A DNA stretch of 64,000 nt, taken from IMG/VR virus record IMGVR_UViG_3300006750_000004, positions 31,726 to 95,725 of that record. One strand, written 5' to 3'. Under the pieces are notes generated by a model, which was not told where the DNA came from, made no database searches, and saw only the letters and a program-made list of their open reading frames with translations. The translations under genes and the position numbers were made by a program. Positions 43,437 to 52,013 of the stretch are shown here, piece after piece. Source of the DNA: a virus. Every line of letters begins with the position of its first letter. Within the stretch, counting starts at the first letter, position 1.

Positions 43437-44692
43437 AAATTAAATCTATTCGATCTCTTGGTGTTCAGAAGACTTTCTCTCCAGAAATGGAGAGTGCCCA
43501 ACATAATTATATAACTGGGAATTCTAATGCTGTTCATAAGAATTCGCACGCTGTTTCTTACTGTCTGGTGGCACATAGATGCCTGTGGCTGAAAGCTCAT
43601 TTCGCCCCAGAGTGGTGGGCGGCGGTTATGAGTGATTGTCATCCACTTAAATTGATTCGGTATATGGGTATTGCTAGAGCTGAGAAGTGGGAGGCAACGG
43701 ATATCACTTACCAGGGCACGTACCAACCGGAGGAGAGGGCCACTAGTGTCGTATTCGACACGATTAATGTGCATAATCTCACTACGGACTTTACGGCTAC
43801 TGGTGATAAGGTCAACCAGGGGATGATTGGTATCAAGGGGATCGGGGAGGCTGCGGCTGGGTTGTTTGTTGGTCGTGGTGAGTTCTTGGATATCGACGAT
43901 TTCATTGAGAAGAAAGGTGCTAAGAGCAAGGTGGTGATGGAGCGTTTTATCAAGCTTGGTGCTTTTGGTACTTTGGAAGGTCATGAGAACAGTTATGCCA
44001 CTTGGATGTGGTATCAGTATAAATATTGCAGTGGTAAGGATATCACTCAGTTGCGGAAACAGGTCCGGCAACGGTTGTTGGATGAGGACAAATGGGATGA
44101 AGATGCTGTGGAGGAAGAACGGCAGAGGCAGACGTCTGAATATAAAGCCCAATTCCCCAATCGCCGCAAGATTCCGAATAAGATCCAGAATTGGAAGCCG
44201 AAGCCTGATGATCGGCGTGAGCGAGTGATGGCTTTATATGCTGACAAGTTGTTCTCCCTGGAGGAGACTTTGGAGTTTGAGAAACAATATCTTGGATATT
44301 ATCTGCACTCTCCCTTGGATCTGTATGATATTCAGGGCGATTGTAATATTGAGGCGGCTAAGGAGGTTAGCAAGAATGGTGGTGATCCCAAGTTGGAGGT
44401 GGTGATTACTGATTTGCAATTTGCTGAGACAAAGACAAAGAAGGAGTATGCTAGGCTGATTGTGAGTGATGGGATGCAAAGTGCCTTGATTCTTCTTTTC
44501 AGCAATGAATTGGCGATGCAGGCTGCGAATAGCTTGGTGGTCGGTACTGGTGTTCAGGCATGTGTTGATTATGACGAGATGCGTGGTACTTTTACTATGA
44601 AGAGGAACCAGATCCTTGTCAAACTCCTCCCGAAAAATTGGCGTGAACGTCAAAGAGAAATTGACGGCCTTCCTCTACTTGATGATGCGTGA
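43433..44692 (+). CDS. dnaE: C-terminal split intein half plus DNA polymerase III alpha, piece 3
   Basis: 419 aa. The first 37 residues are the intein C-half (MKIKSIRSLG...QHNYITGN...VHKN); splicing should occur before Ser at base 43544. The penultimate residue is Lys rather than the usual His. The extein starts SHAVSYCLVAHRCLWLKAHF, matching the DnaE fingers. A helix-hairpin-helix (IGIKGIGEAAAG) and an OB-fold-like region (LEVVITDLQFAET...ARLIVSDG) follow. Read together with the 40025 product, these form a contiguous polymerase C-half. Confidence 0.88.
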   Translation: MKIKSIRSLGVQKTFSPEMESAQHNYITGNSNAVHKNSHAVSYCLVAHRCLWLKAHFAPEWWAAVMSDCHPLKLIRYMGIARAEKWEATDITYQGTYQPEERATSVVFDTINVHNLTTDFTATGDKVNQGMIGIKGIGEAAAGLFVGRGEFLDIDDFIEKKGAKSKVVMERFIKLGAFGTLEGHENSYATWMWYQYKYCSGKDITQLRKQVRQRLLDEDKWDEDAVEEERQRQTSEYKAQFPNRRKIPNKIQNWKPKPDDRRERVMALYADKLFSLEETLEFEKQYLGYYLHSPLDLYDIQGDCNIEAAKEVSKNGGDPKLEVVITDLQFAETKTKKEYARLIVSDGMQSALILLFSNELAMQAANSLVVGTGVQACVDYDEMRGTFTMKRNQILVKLLPKNWRERQREIDGLPLLDDA

Positions 44693-44855
44693 CGAGGTGT
44701 CTGTGGGTGTGGTCTGTAAGAAAATTATGGACCTAGACTCAGAGCGTGATGTGCACGACGGTGGGGATGTGACCAAATATGAGTTCACTAATCCTCATTT
44801 GGCGGCGTTGGCGGACGATTATGCGGGTCGTCTTTTAGATGGGTGTTGGGATTGA
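44685..44855 (+). CDS. Hypothetical small protein, 56 aa
   Basis: Begins MRDEVSVGVVCKKIM and overlaps the polymerase stop by 8 bp. Acidic and soluble, with no clear ribosome binding site. No family recognised. Confidence 0.4.
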   Translation: MRDEVSVGVVCKKIMDLDSERDVHDGGDVTKYEFTNPHLAALADDYAGRLLDGCWD

Positions 44856-44919
44856 TCCGCAAACGAGCTGACGAATTCTTTTCGGTATTCGCCTTGGACT
44901 GTGCTACAGGAGGGCAATC

Positions 44920-45468
44920 GTGCAAACCAGTGATAGAACAGGTATTGTTTGCGATCATTGTGGTACTCAGTACAAGAATGATTTTACGTACTATTCATGG
45001 GATTTTCGTCCTGTGTCTGTGATGAATAGTATTCGTCCGGCGTTGAATCAGATATTTCACACCCAGACGGTGTTTTCTTTGGATATCTGCACTTCTTGTT
45101 TTGACAAGTTCAAGAAGGGGATAATTCATAATTATGGGCAATCGATGGATAAGAAGGGTGCATTCACGGTTTGCGAACTTAGTGGGAACAAATTCACTGG
45201 CACATATAATTATTATCATGTGGCAGTCGCTAGCGTGTCTGTCAGGATGACGGGGCAGCCAAATATTTGCACTAAGTGTCAGCACAAGACGTTCGACAAT
45301 GATAAGGTGTGTTCGAAGTGTCAGGGAACGGATTTTATCAGGCCCGCTGTTATTGATCAGCAGGATCGCTTTGTCGAGTTGAACATGTGTGAAGGAGCTA
45401 TGGACATGCTTCGTGAGAAAGCGGAGCAAATGAGAAAGGTTGCGGGGCAGTGGGCGACAACAAGTTGA
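44920..45468 (+). CDS. Zinc-ribbon protein, 182 aa
   Basis: GTG start with a strong AGGAGG. Zinc pairs: CDHCG near residue 11 with CTSC near residue 59, and CTKC...CSKC near residues 117-133. Acidic/basic helical C-terminus. Function unknown; one of many Cys-rich small proteins here. The 207 bp after it hold a promoter-like box and nothing else seen. Confidence 0.65.
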   Translation: MQTSDRTGIVCDHCGTQYKNDFTYYSWDFRPVSVMNSIRPALNQIFHTQTVFSLDICTSCFDKFKKGIIHNYGQSMDKKGAFTVCELSGNKFTGTYNYYHVAVASVSVRMTGQPNICTKCQHKTFDNDKVCSKCQGTDFIRPAVIDQQDRFVELNMCEGAMDMLREKAEQMRKVAGQWATTS

Positions 45469-45651
45469 GAGAGAATTTTAGACGCGATGCTCCGGAAGGT
45501 ACTTATAATTCGGTTTGAATTTTCGGAGTTTAAGCCCATGCCGTCGTAATTGGGTAGCACGTCCTGAAACACATCGTATCGATCACCGCAATTGCTGACC
45601 GTGACCAATCATTGAGTACAAATAACAATTAGGGCTCAAGTTGGTCTTAGC

Positions 45652-45658
45652 GTAAATA
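45652..45658 (+). promoter_or_regulatory. GTAAATA late-promoter-like motif
   Basis: GCGTAAATATCC lies 19 bp before the gene at 45677, in a 208-bp gap. Similar TAAATA boxes occur at 17004, 17145, 24273 (minus) and 61944. Candidate target of the gp55-like sigma factor. Confidence 0.3.
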
Positions 45659-45676
45659 TCCACACCCAAGGAGAAT

Positions 45677-46477
45677 ATGATGGCAGAGTATAATCCCTAT
45701 GATTTAATCGTTGTCCGCATTGAGGGCGTTGAGATCGATGGGCGACCATATGAATTCGATTCACAACCAGCTAACAACCAGACGATGCAGAATGAGTTTG
45801 GCAATTATGTCAAACCAACACATATTTCTACGGTGTGTCCACAGTGTGGCCAGGGTATCAATGTGGAGAATATTCAATTACCAGAACCCCCGTTTCCAGT
45901 GATTGATTGGGTCTGTCCGAATTGCAGCCCCAGCATCGATCCTCCGGTAAATGCATTCATGAATCCGTTGGATGCGGGTAGGATTGAGAGCTTTCAGTTA
46001 GATCCTTTGCTGCATGATCCTAATGAACAAGTTATCGTTGACGATCCGGAGGAGACGGTTGCTGATCGTTTGGCGATGGTTGATGGTGCTGATGGTGCTG
46101 ATGGTGCTTCACATTCAACCAGTGCCCTATTGGAAGATGATTCTGAGACCGATCTGAATGACGAATCGCTCGCTATTGAGCAACCGAAAGAGCCGTCTGA
46201 GGAATCAGTGGTCGAGGAGCCGAAGAAGACCAAGAAAAAGGCTGCCAAGAAGACCAAGAAAAAGGCTACGAAAAAGGCTACGAAAAAGGCTACGAAAAAG
46301 GCTACGAAAAAGTCTAAGGGCGACGCCCCTCCTCAGCCGTCTGAATCTGCTGGAGCTCCACCGGAGGTACAGGAGACACCTTCGTTGGCCACAGAAGACA
46401 GACCTATCCCTAAGCTGGAACCAGCCGAAGGGATGTCAGAGGAAAAAGACCTCGACGATCTGGTTGATGATGAATGA
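45677..46477 (+). CDS. Zinc-ribbon protein with histone-like lysine repeats
   Basis: 266 aa. N-terminal zinc ribbon (CPQCG...CPNC, about residues 54-83). An acidic middle (Asp/Glu-rich, GADGADGA) precedes a basic stretch of KKATKKATKKATKK-type repeats encoded by a 12-bp tandem repeat. The tail is acidic. The basic part resembles histone H1/AlgP-like DNA-binding tails, so it may bind nucleic acid. GGAG precedes the start. Confidence 0.65.
   Translation: MMAEYNPYDLIVVRIEGVEIDGRPYEFDSQPANNQTMQNEFGNYVKPTHISTVCPQCGQGINVENIQLPEPPFPVIDWVCPNCSPSIDPPVNAFMNPLDAGRIESFQLDPLLHDPNEQVIVDDPEETVADRLAMVDGADGADGASHSTSALLEDDSETDLNDESLAIEQPKEPSEESVVEEPKKTKKKAAKKTKKKATKKATKKATKKATKKSKGDAPPQPSESAGAPPEVQETPSLATEDRPIPKLEPAEGMSEEKDLDDLVDDE
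46258..46310 (+). repeat. 12-bp tandem repeat encoding KKAT units
   Basis: AAAAAGGCTACG is repeated about four times in frame, giving consecutive KKAT units in the lysine-rich protein. Confidence 0.85.
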
Positions 46478-47430
46478 ATGTAATCTTTGGATCAGGGATT
46501 GTGGGATTACTTGCCAGAATCATTTTAGGTGATTCCTGGACTGTCATACCATTTTATAGAAGTCGATTCTTTAGTTTCAACCCTGCTTTAGATGATAACT
46601 TCATAATCTGTGACGACCAACTCGATCCCTTCATCAAGGATTTGATGAAGGATATGGCTCCCCAGCGGTTTATTTATACTAGGGCTTGGTCCGTTGGTGG
46701 CGAACTTCTCAGAGAGTGGGACTCTGGTGTCTTTAATGACTGGGCCTACAAGATATTCGGGTCCCAAATTCCCCCACAGACCGAACCTTATATGATAAAT
46801 AGGATGAGTCTGTTTGTTTACGATATTCGTATCAACCAACTCTACGAACAACTCCAATCGATTTATATCGACGAACTCAGGGAAGAGGTTACGAAGGGTG
46901 AAGTGACAGAAATTGGAGATCATTATTTCATTCAGAATGGGGTGCGACGGGATTTTGACAACGCGGTCAGTACTATCCCACTTGATGCATTATTACGCCT
47001 GATGAAGCAAGAGACCACCCTTCCGTCTAAAACTGTGCACTATCTGCACATCCAGACGGAGGATTTGGATTTTGAGGGCATAAACCAGGTGATGGTCTCC
47101 GATCCGATTTTCAGCTTTTTCAAATCGACGAATGTATCTCCCGGCAGGTACTTGATTTACTGCCATGAAGAAATCCCAAATCCTGGGATTTACTTTATGA
47201 GTTTTATCAAGAAATTTGATATTCTAGATGGCACCTCTATCGATGGTGCTATTCCAATGGGGCCAATCCCGAAGATCGACGCTGTAGAACAGCGTGGGAT
47301 TTTTAGTGTTGGTAGTTCAGCCCAGTGGGATTGGTGTATGGATGTTGGCTCGTGTATGATTAGGATATTGAAATATTCACAGCGTGGTGCTAAACCTGGC
47401 GGCAAATCCAAAGAGGTAAAACTTGGTTGA
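46474..47430 (+). CDS. FAD/NAD-binding oxidoreductase-like protein
   Basis: 318 aa. N-terminal dinucleotide-binding loop MNVIFGSGIVGLLARIIL (GxGxxG) and a later DNAVSTIPLDALL typical of the protoporphyrinogen oxidase/UDP-galactopyranose mutase group. An activity in sugar metabolism would suit the KdsB gene downstream, but the substrate is not shown. ATGA overlap with the upstream gene. Confidence 0.6.
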   Translation: MNVIFGSGIVGLLARIILGDSWTVIPFYRSRFFSFNPALDDNFIICDDQLDPFIKDLMKDMAPQRFIYTRAWSVGGELLREWDSGVFNDWAYKIFGSQIPPQTEPYMINRMSLFVYDIRINQLYEQLQSIYIDELREEVTKGEVTEIGDHYFIQNGVRRDFDNAVSTIPLDALLRLMKQETTLPSKTVHYLHIQTEDLDFEGINQVMVSDPIFSFFKSTNVSPGRYLIYCHEEIPNPGIYFMSFIKKFDILDGTSIDGAIPMGPIPKIDAVEQRGIFSVGSSAQWDWCMDVGSCMIRILKYSQRGAKPGGKSKEVKLG

Positions 47431-47483
47431 GATCCTGAACGAGCTGTTAGTTTGCCGCCGAAAAAGAGAAAGATTATATAATT

Positions 47484-48203
47484 GTGGCAATAATAATCAT
47501 ACCGGCTCGTCTCGCTTCTACCCGTCTGCCTAATAAGCTGTTGCTTGCTGAGACTGGTAAATCTCTTCTCCACCATACCATCGATAGGGCCAGGGAGTCG
47601 AAATTAGCTAATAAAATTATTGTGGCGTCTGAGGATCAAGGGATCCTGGATGTTGTCCCCAGTGATATTATTACTGCATTGACCCCTAAATGCTTTTCTG
47701 GTTCTGAGAGAGTGGCTTGGGTTACTGAGAATTGCGTTATGCCAGATAATATTGTGGTGAATCTCCAAGGTGATGAACCGGAGCTGTCTGGTGAACATCT
47801 GGACTCTTTGATTCAAGTTCTCCAGGATGATTCTGTTGTGGATGTGGCCACTCTAGCTGCACCTGCTAATAGTCTCGACTACAAGTCGTATAGTGTTGTT
47901 AAAACGGTGTTAAACCATGATGGTGATGCGATGTACTTCAGTAGGTGTGCTATTCCGTATGGGGCTGGGAGTGCTGATAATGTTTGGCCTTTGAAGCATA
48001 TTGGTGTATATGCGTATCGACGGGAATTCTTGCTTGCTCTAAGCAGTATGGAACCTACCACTTTGGGTAGCGAATCCTTGGAGCAATTACAATGGTTACA
48101 GAGTGGGTTCAAGATACGGGTACTAGAGAGAGATATTAAAACAACAGGGATTGATACGATTGATGAATATCAATCATTCGTTCAAAGAGTTGGAAAATTT
48201 TGA
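47484..48203 (+). CDS. kdsB: 3-deoxy-manno-octulosonate cytidylyltransferase (CMP-Kdo synthetase)
   Basis: 239 aa, the normal length. The nucleotide-binding motif is IIPARLASTRLPNKLL (residues 5-20) and NLQGDEPEL contains the metal-binding Asp; the C-terminal part has IDTIDE. The enzyme activates Kdo as CMP-Kdo for lipopolysaccharide inner core or related surface glycans. A phage copy fits the surface-glycan genes at 28-36 kb and implies a Gram-negative host. GTG start. Confidence 0.88.
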   Translation: MAIIIIPARLASTRLPNKLLLAETGKSLLHHTIDRARESKLANKIIVASEDQGILDVVPSDIITALTPKCFSGSERVAWVTENCVMPDNIVVNLQGDEPELSGEHLDSLIQVLQDDSVVDVATLAAPANSLDYKSYSVVKTVLNHDGDAMYFSRCAIPYGAGSADNVWPLKHIGVYAYRREFLLALSSMEPTTLGSESLEQLQWLQSGFKIRVLERDIKTTGIDTIDEYQSFVQRVGKF

Positions 48204-48927
48204 TTGGTTCTGGCTCAGTAAGAGTACTGCTCCTGCGAAGTCATTCAAGCCAGTATTTGTGAGTATTATGCAATCAATACAGCCTGAAAAGCTTTATGAC
48301 CGTAAGTTACGCATGTTGCGACAGTTGGATGTCGCATGCGTTGCCTGTTCGATGTGTGAGCTGGGCTTGAAGGAGGCTGTGAAGAATAATACCGTTCGTG
48401 ATCCACATGTCTTTAGTAATCTAAATCCCACTAGATATATGGTGGTTGGCCAGAATCCAGGTTGGAACGAGCTTGAGAAGCGAGAGCCATTTGTTGGAGC
48501 GGCTGGGGCTAATTTCGATAAGGCAATTGCCCCTCATGGTTTGTCGAGGAATGATTTTTATATCTGCAACACTGTCCGATGTTTTACGATTAGTAATACT
48601 AAACCCACGGATAAACATAAGAAGAGGTGTGAATCATTCCTGCAGATGGAGATAAATCTGATAAAACCACGCCTTGTTATTGCCCTCGGTGCAGTTGCTT
48701 TTTCACAATTATGTCCCGAGACTGAATTTAAGAATGGCCTAAAGAAGATTACTAAAAGTTCTGTTTATAATAATGCTCCTGTTTTTGCGATTTATCATCC
48801 ATCACCAGTGAATTTTCGCGATGGCACCAGACGGGAAGCCTTTGCATCACAGATCCAAGTGATGTGCGGTCTTGTAAAGGAACTTCAAAGACGTGATAGA
48901 TCAGGATCCACCAGAAGTATACAGTGA
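48163..48927 (+). CDS. Uracil-DNA glycosylase, family 4 type
   Basis: 254 aa from ATG 48163; the first 41 bp overlap kdsB, and a later start (48268) is possible. Family 4 motifs: CVACSMCELG (Fe-S cysteines), VVGQNPGWNELEKREPFVGAAG, NTVRC, ALGAVAFSQL and YHPSPVNFR. Removes uracil from DNA; in a phage it may protect a modified genome or assist repair. Confidence 0.85.
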   Translation: MNINHSFKELENFDWFWLSKSTAPAKSFKPVFVSIMQSIQPEKLYDRKLRMLRQLDVACVACSMCELGLKEAVKNNTVRDPHVFSNLNPTRYMVVGQNPGWNELEKREPFVGAAGANFDKAIAPHGLSRNDFYICNTVRCFTISNTKPTDKHKKRCESFLQMEINLIKPRLVIALGAVAFSQLCPETEFKNGLKKITKSSVYNNAPVFAIYHPSPVNFRDGTRREAFASQIQVMCGLVKELQRRDRSGSTRSIQ

Positions 48928-49267
48928 ATCAGAATTGAAAGTATATGGGAGGAAAATAGCCCAGCAGGTTTCACAAGTAGATGGGATGAATTCCAGGGTC
49001 GATTTCAGAGAAATCAACAAGTTGTCATTGGCGGAGAAGAAAGAACAGGCACTCCGCCAATTAGGTGTTTCAGCTAGGGCTGCTAATGCCTTGGAGACAC
49101 ATAAGGGAATTCTGTTCGTTGGACAATTATTACAGGTATCGTGCTTTGAGATAATGGCGATACCAAATTGTGGTAAGAAGACAATTATTGATTTGATTAA
49201 TTGCCTCGAGTGTCTTAATCTTCTGGAGTTGTGGGATTGGGATCCGGAAGAATTTCCACTTGATTGA
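48893..49267 (+). CDS. RNA polymerase alpha-CTD-like protein
   Basis: 124 aa, GTG start. The C-terminal half reads LGVSARAANALETHKGILFVGQLL...IPNCGKKTIIDL, closely following the alpha C-terminal domain of bacterial RNA polymerase (SxRxxNxL, TxGxLL, NxGxKSLxEI). The N-terminal half is a short helical linker. It could compete with or bridge host alpha at promoters. It overlaps the UDG gene and, convergently, the next minus-strand gene. Confidence 0.65.
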   Translation: MIDQDPPEVYSESELKVYGRKIAQQVSQVDGMNSRVDFREINKLSLAEKKEQALRQLGVSARAANALETHKGILFVGQLLQVSCFEIMAIPNCGKKTIIDLINCLECLNLLELWDWDPEEFPLD

Positions 49268-49667
49268 ACGGCTCGAAGGTGTAGACTGCCTTTTTATTCC
49301 GTTTTTTGCGGGCGATTCTGAATGGATGCCCCTTATCTTTCAAGATCTTTTTCATCCTGAGTGTGAATGCTGAGGTGTTGGGGACAAATTCCTGGATAAT
49401 AGCCATGATGTCATCTACAATGACTCCATCTTCACCGGCTTTCTCTAGTAGTTCATATACTTGTCCCATTGCATTAGTGACTTTGTCGTCACTTTCTTTT
49501 TTGGCTGCAGCACGTTTGTTTTTGACTTCGTCTACTTTCTTCCGTTCTTCTATGGCGGTATCTAACTCTTGGCGGGCTTTGCCGGTTAAGCTCACTACGT
49601 TTTCGGAGATAATGTCTTCTACCCGTGCTCCTAGAGTTACGTCGATGATAGATACTTTTGTTGCCAT
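49215..49667 (-). CDS. Hypothetical protein with putative winged-helix C-terminus
   Basis: 150 aa. Residues 30-70 form a charged coiled-coil-like helix. Residues about 70-135 (VYELLEKAGEDGVIVDDIM...TLRMKKILKDKGH...AVYTFEPF) fit a winged-helix pattern. Function unknown; possibly DNA binding. The last 53 bp overlap the alpha-CTD-like gene. Confidence 0.5.
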   Translation of the reverse strand: MATKVSIIDVTLGARVEDIISENVVSLTGKARQELDTAIEERKKVDEVKNKRAAAKKESDDKVTNAMGQVYELLEKAGEDGVIVDDIMAIIQEFVPNTSAFTLRMKKILKDKGHPFRIARKKRNKKAVYTFEPFNQVEILPDPNPTTPED

Positions 49668-49780
49668 GTGTATTACCTAATATGGATGAATGTGCAAGTG
49701 TGGTTTATGTACCAACACGGAAGAAACAACATCAATGTCCAGAGTGTTTTCGATAAGAAATACTCTTAAGGAATTTAAAG

Positions 49781-50551
49781 ATGGCTCAATGTGTCTACTG
49801 TGATAAAGTAGAAAATCTTAATACGCAGCTTACCGTCACTTTGGAGGATGGTAATCGGATCACTGTGGATATCTGCGATGAACATGCAGAAGAAGCATCT
49901 ATCAAAACGGCCAAGGCTGCACATCTTGATAAACAGAGGAAGATTGAGGAAGTCCTAGCACAAGCTAAAGCACTTGGTTTGGATCTGAGTCAGACTGACA
50001 GTGGCCTTACCGTTGCTGCTACCCAACCTACCCAGCCTACCCCGGCCTCCCCTACTCCAGTAGCTCAAAATCCAGTATTGGAGGATATGGGCGGGGATGA
50101 TGTTATTGAGACTGGTCTTATTGACAGTAGACCTGGAATGACATCTGTTGGTGGATCCACTGATATGGGTGCTGTTGCTTCCCACACTTCTCATCAAGTA
50201 ATTGGGCAAGAGGATATTCTGTCCGAAGAAATCCTGAAGGGCAAGGCGAAAATGGGATTGGCTGAGGGGCGTGAGGGTATGCCTATGGCCATCCCTGAGA
50301 AACGAGTAGATGGTACTGGTACCACACGTATTAAGATCACTAAGGCAGAGGACGACCAAAAATTACAAAGTCGGTTTAAGAAAATGGCCGACGACTCGAT
50401 GCATGACAAAGTACCAGATTTCGCAAGGTCGGGATATTCGAATACGACCGTTAACTGCGGAATGTGTAGGGGTGAGGGGTCAATTAATAATGCTGGTAAA
50501 ATTATAGAGTGCCCCAAATGTGGGGGAGCAGGGATTATTTCTACTTATTGA
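49781..50551 (+). CDS. Zinc protein with DnaJ-type CxxCxGxG finger
   Basis: 256 aa. N-terminal CVYCDK...CDEH pair. Long Pro/Thr-rich and acidic linker. C-terminal CGMCRGEGSI...CPKCGGAGI, the two-site zinc finger of DnaJ-type proteins. Role unknown. Coupled to the next gene by TGATG. Confidence 0.65.
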   Translation: MAQCVYCDKVENLNTQLTVTLEDGNRITVDICDEHAEEASIKTAKAAHLDKQRKIEEVLAQAKALGLDLSQTDSGLTVAATQPTQPTPASPTPVAQNPVLEDMGGDDVIETGLIDSRPGMTSVGGSTDMGAVASHTSHQVIGQEDILSEEILKGKAKMGLAEGREGMPMAIPEKRVDGTGTTRIKITKAEDDQKLQSRFKKMADDSMHDKVPDFARSGYSNTTVNCGMCRGEGSINNAGKIIECPKCGGAGIISTY

Positions 50552-50748
50552 TGGATAGTATTATGACGCCAAGGACGTGCTTAGGCCCTGGATGTGGGAA
50601 AACTTTCTTATCAGATAGGCCAAAATCACAACACCGGATTTGCCCGGACTGCGATAAAAAACGACCCAAGACATATGGGAAGACTTCCAGCAGTGGTAAA
50701 GGCAAGAGAGCTGGAAAATCTGTTAATTCTGGCGTTGACTCTGGTTAG
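50551..50748 (+). CDS. Small basic zinc protein, 65 aa
   Basis: From ATG 50551 (TGATG overlap). CLGPGCGKTFLS and CPDCDKK supply four cysteines; the C-terminus is rich in Lys, Gly and Ser. Probably nucleic-acid binding; no family recognised. Confidence 0.55.
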   Translation: MDSIMTPRTCLGPGCGKTFLSDRPKSQHRICPDCDKKRPKTYGKTSSSGKGKRAGKSVNSGVDSG

Positions 50749-50987
50749 AGTCTGATCGTCCCTGGTCTTGCTTCCATACCGAGGTATTGGCGGTGTCGTG
50801 GTTTTTGCGGCACCCCGGTTGGGAGATAAGTGCCACTAGATACCCTGGTACCAGAATCCATCCCTCTAGATGAATCATAGAGTTGGTTGGATGTGACGAA
50901 TGGACGTGCGGCGAACGGCCCAGACCTGAGTAGTTGCCCCCGGACTTGCTGCATGATCAGGTTTTCGTTGATTTGCCGCAATTTCAC
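50745..50987 (-). CDS. Leader-type protein G, 80 aa
   Basis: Begins MKLRQINE-N, matching the capsid-targeting-type leader (I-x-E), then a basic, Arg/Pro/Gly-rich sequence without the acidic motif or cysteines. Candidate packaged internal protein. Located just below the three-module protein on the minus strand. Confidence 0.5.
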   Translation of the reverse strand: MKLRQINENLIMQQVRGQLLRSGPFAARPFVTSNQLYDSSRGMDSGTRVSSGTYLPTGVPQKPRHRQYLGMEARPGTIRL

Positions 50988-51020
50988 GCTAATTTGGCCA
51001 TTTGACGGGGTTAGTGTCCA

Positions 51021-52013
51021 TTAATAATACCAATCAGGTGGTTCTTTTGGTGGGAAACCTTGAGGAGGTTCCCAGAGGCGGCCCCATTGCGGAGGCCAGC
51101 GCCACCTATTATCTTTGTACGCTCTGAGGTAGACCTTATCTTTAATCATTTCGGTCAACTTCTCATACGACGTCTGATGATAGAATTGGACTCCTAACCA
51201 GGTGGCAAGCTCCTGGATGAAGCTGAGGTCGAAATCATCTATGATGTTCTCACCGAACATCACATCCCACCGTTGGGGACTATTGACGTCAATCAGGAGT
51301 GTGACTTGGTCGCATGCTATGGTGAATTGGTAAACCGATCTCCATTCTATCTCGTAGTCCTTCTCGAATTCGTCCGCGTCCTCGAGACCGTCGTAATCAG
51401 ACGATTCCGTTAAGTTCCCAGTTTTGGCACAATTTGGGCAAGTGTAGACGTCGTAGCATCGAGTGGCAGCTAGTACTCGCTGACCCTGGAGAACATTGTG
51501 ATTTTGGCGAAAATATTGCCCTGGTTCTGGGCGGTAGTACCAGCCGGTCGATGTGATTCCTTCCCGTTGGCTGTCGTATTGGTGAATGTCTTTTTGGGTC
51601 GGCATCGCACAACTGAAGTGGACAGCGATATCGCATCTGTCACATACCCAAGGGCCGACGCTGTCTTCTGGGACATCCATTCTGCAGCCATAGCACGGAC
51701 CTAGAGAAGGTTCGCCGAACTCATCGGCATCTTCGAGTCCGTCGTAATCAGATTCAGATACTGGTTTTGCCCAATGTCTACTGCCCCAGCAATTTGGACA
51801 CCATCTTTGTGCGTTAAAAGAATATGATTCGCGATCCTCGTGACGTCCCGCACATTGAGCACAGATATCTAGTGGTACTTCTTTGCCACACCCACCAATA
51901 CACGGTATATTGGTTTGTTCATAGAGCTCGCCGCAATAATTACAGTTAGATGCGAACTCATCGGCATCTTCGAGTCCGTCGTAATCAGATTCAGAGATCT
52001 GGAAGAGTTTCAT
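51021..52013 (-). CDS. Leader-motif polyprotein H, three modules with zinc domains
   Basis: 330 aa: MKLFQISE leader with motif DYDGLEDADEF at residues 10-20, then CNYCG...CIGGCG...CAQC...CPNC. Second site VSE-S (residue 87) and motif, then CYGC...CDRC...CPNC. Third site LTE-S (residue 203) and motif, then a cysteine-free domain (residues 217-330). Same architecture as the cluster at 21.5-26.4 kb, 25 kb away. Its start overlaps the stop of the upstream 179-aa gene by one base. Confidence 0.65.
   Translation of the reverse strand: MKLFQISESDYDGLEDADEFASNCNYCGELYEQTNIPCIGGCGKEVPLDICAQCAGRHEDRESYSFNAQRWCPNCWGSRHWAKPVSESDYDGLEDADEFGEPSLGPCYGCRMDVPEDSVGPWVCDRCDIAVHFSCAMPTQKDIHQYDSQREGITSTGWYYRPEPGQYFRQNHNVLQGQRVLAATRCYDVYTCPNCAKTGNLTESSDYDGLEDADEFEKDYEIEWRSVYQFTIACDQVTLLIDVNSPQRWDVMFGENIIDDFDLSFIQELATWLGVQFYHQTSYEKLTEMIKDKVYLRAYKDNRWRWPPQWGRLWEPPQGFPPKEPPDWYY

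Noticed and set aside
43511-43526. Alternative intein junction after HNYITGN
   Set aside because: It would leave a seven-residue insertion before SHAVSYC; the junction after VHKN restores the DnaE motif exactly.
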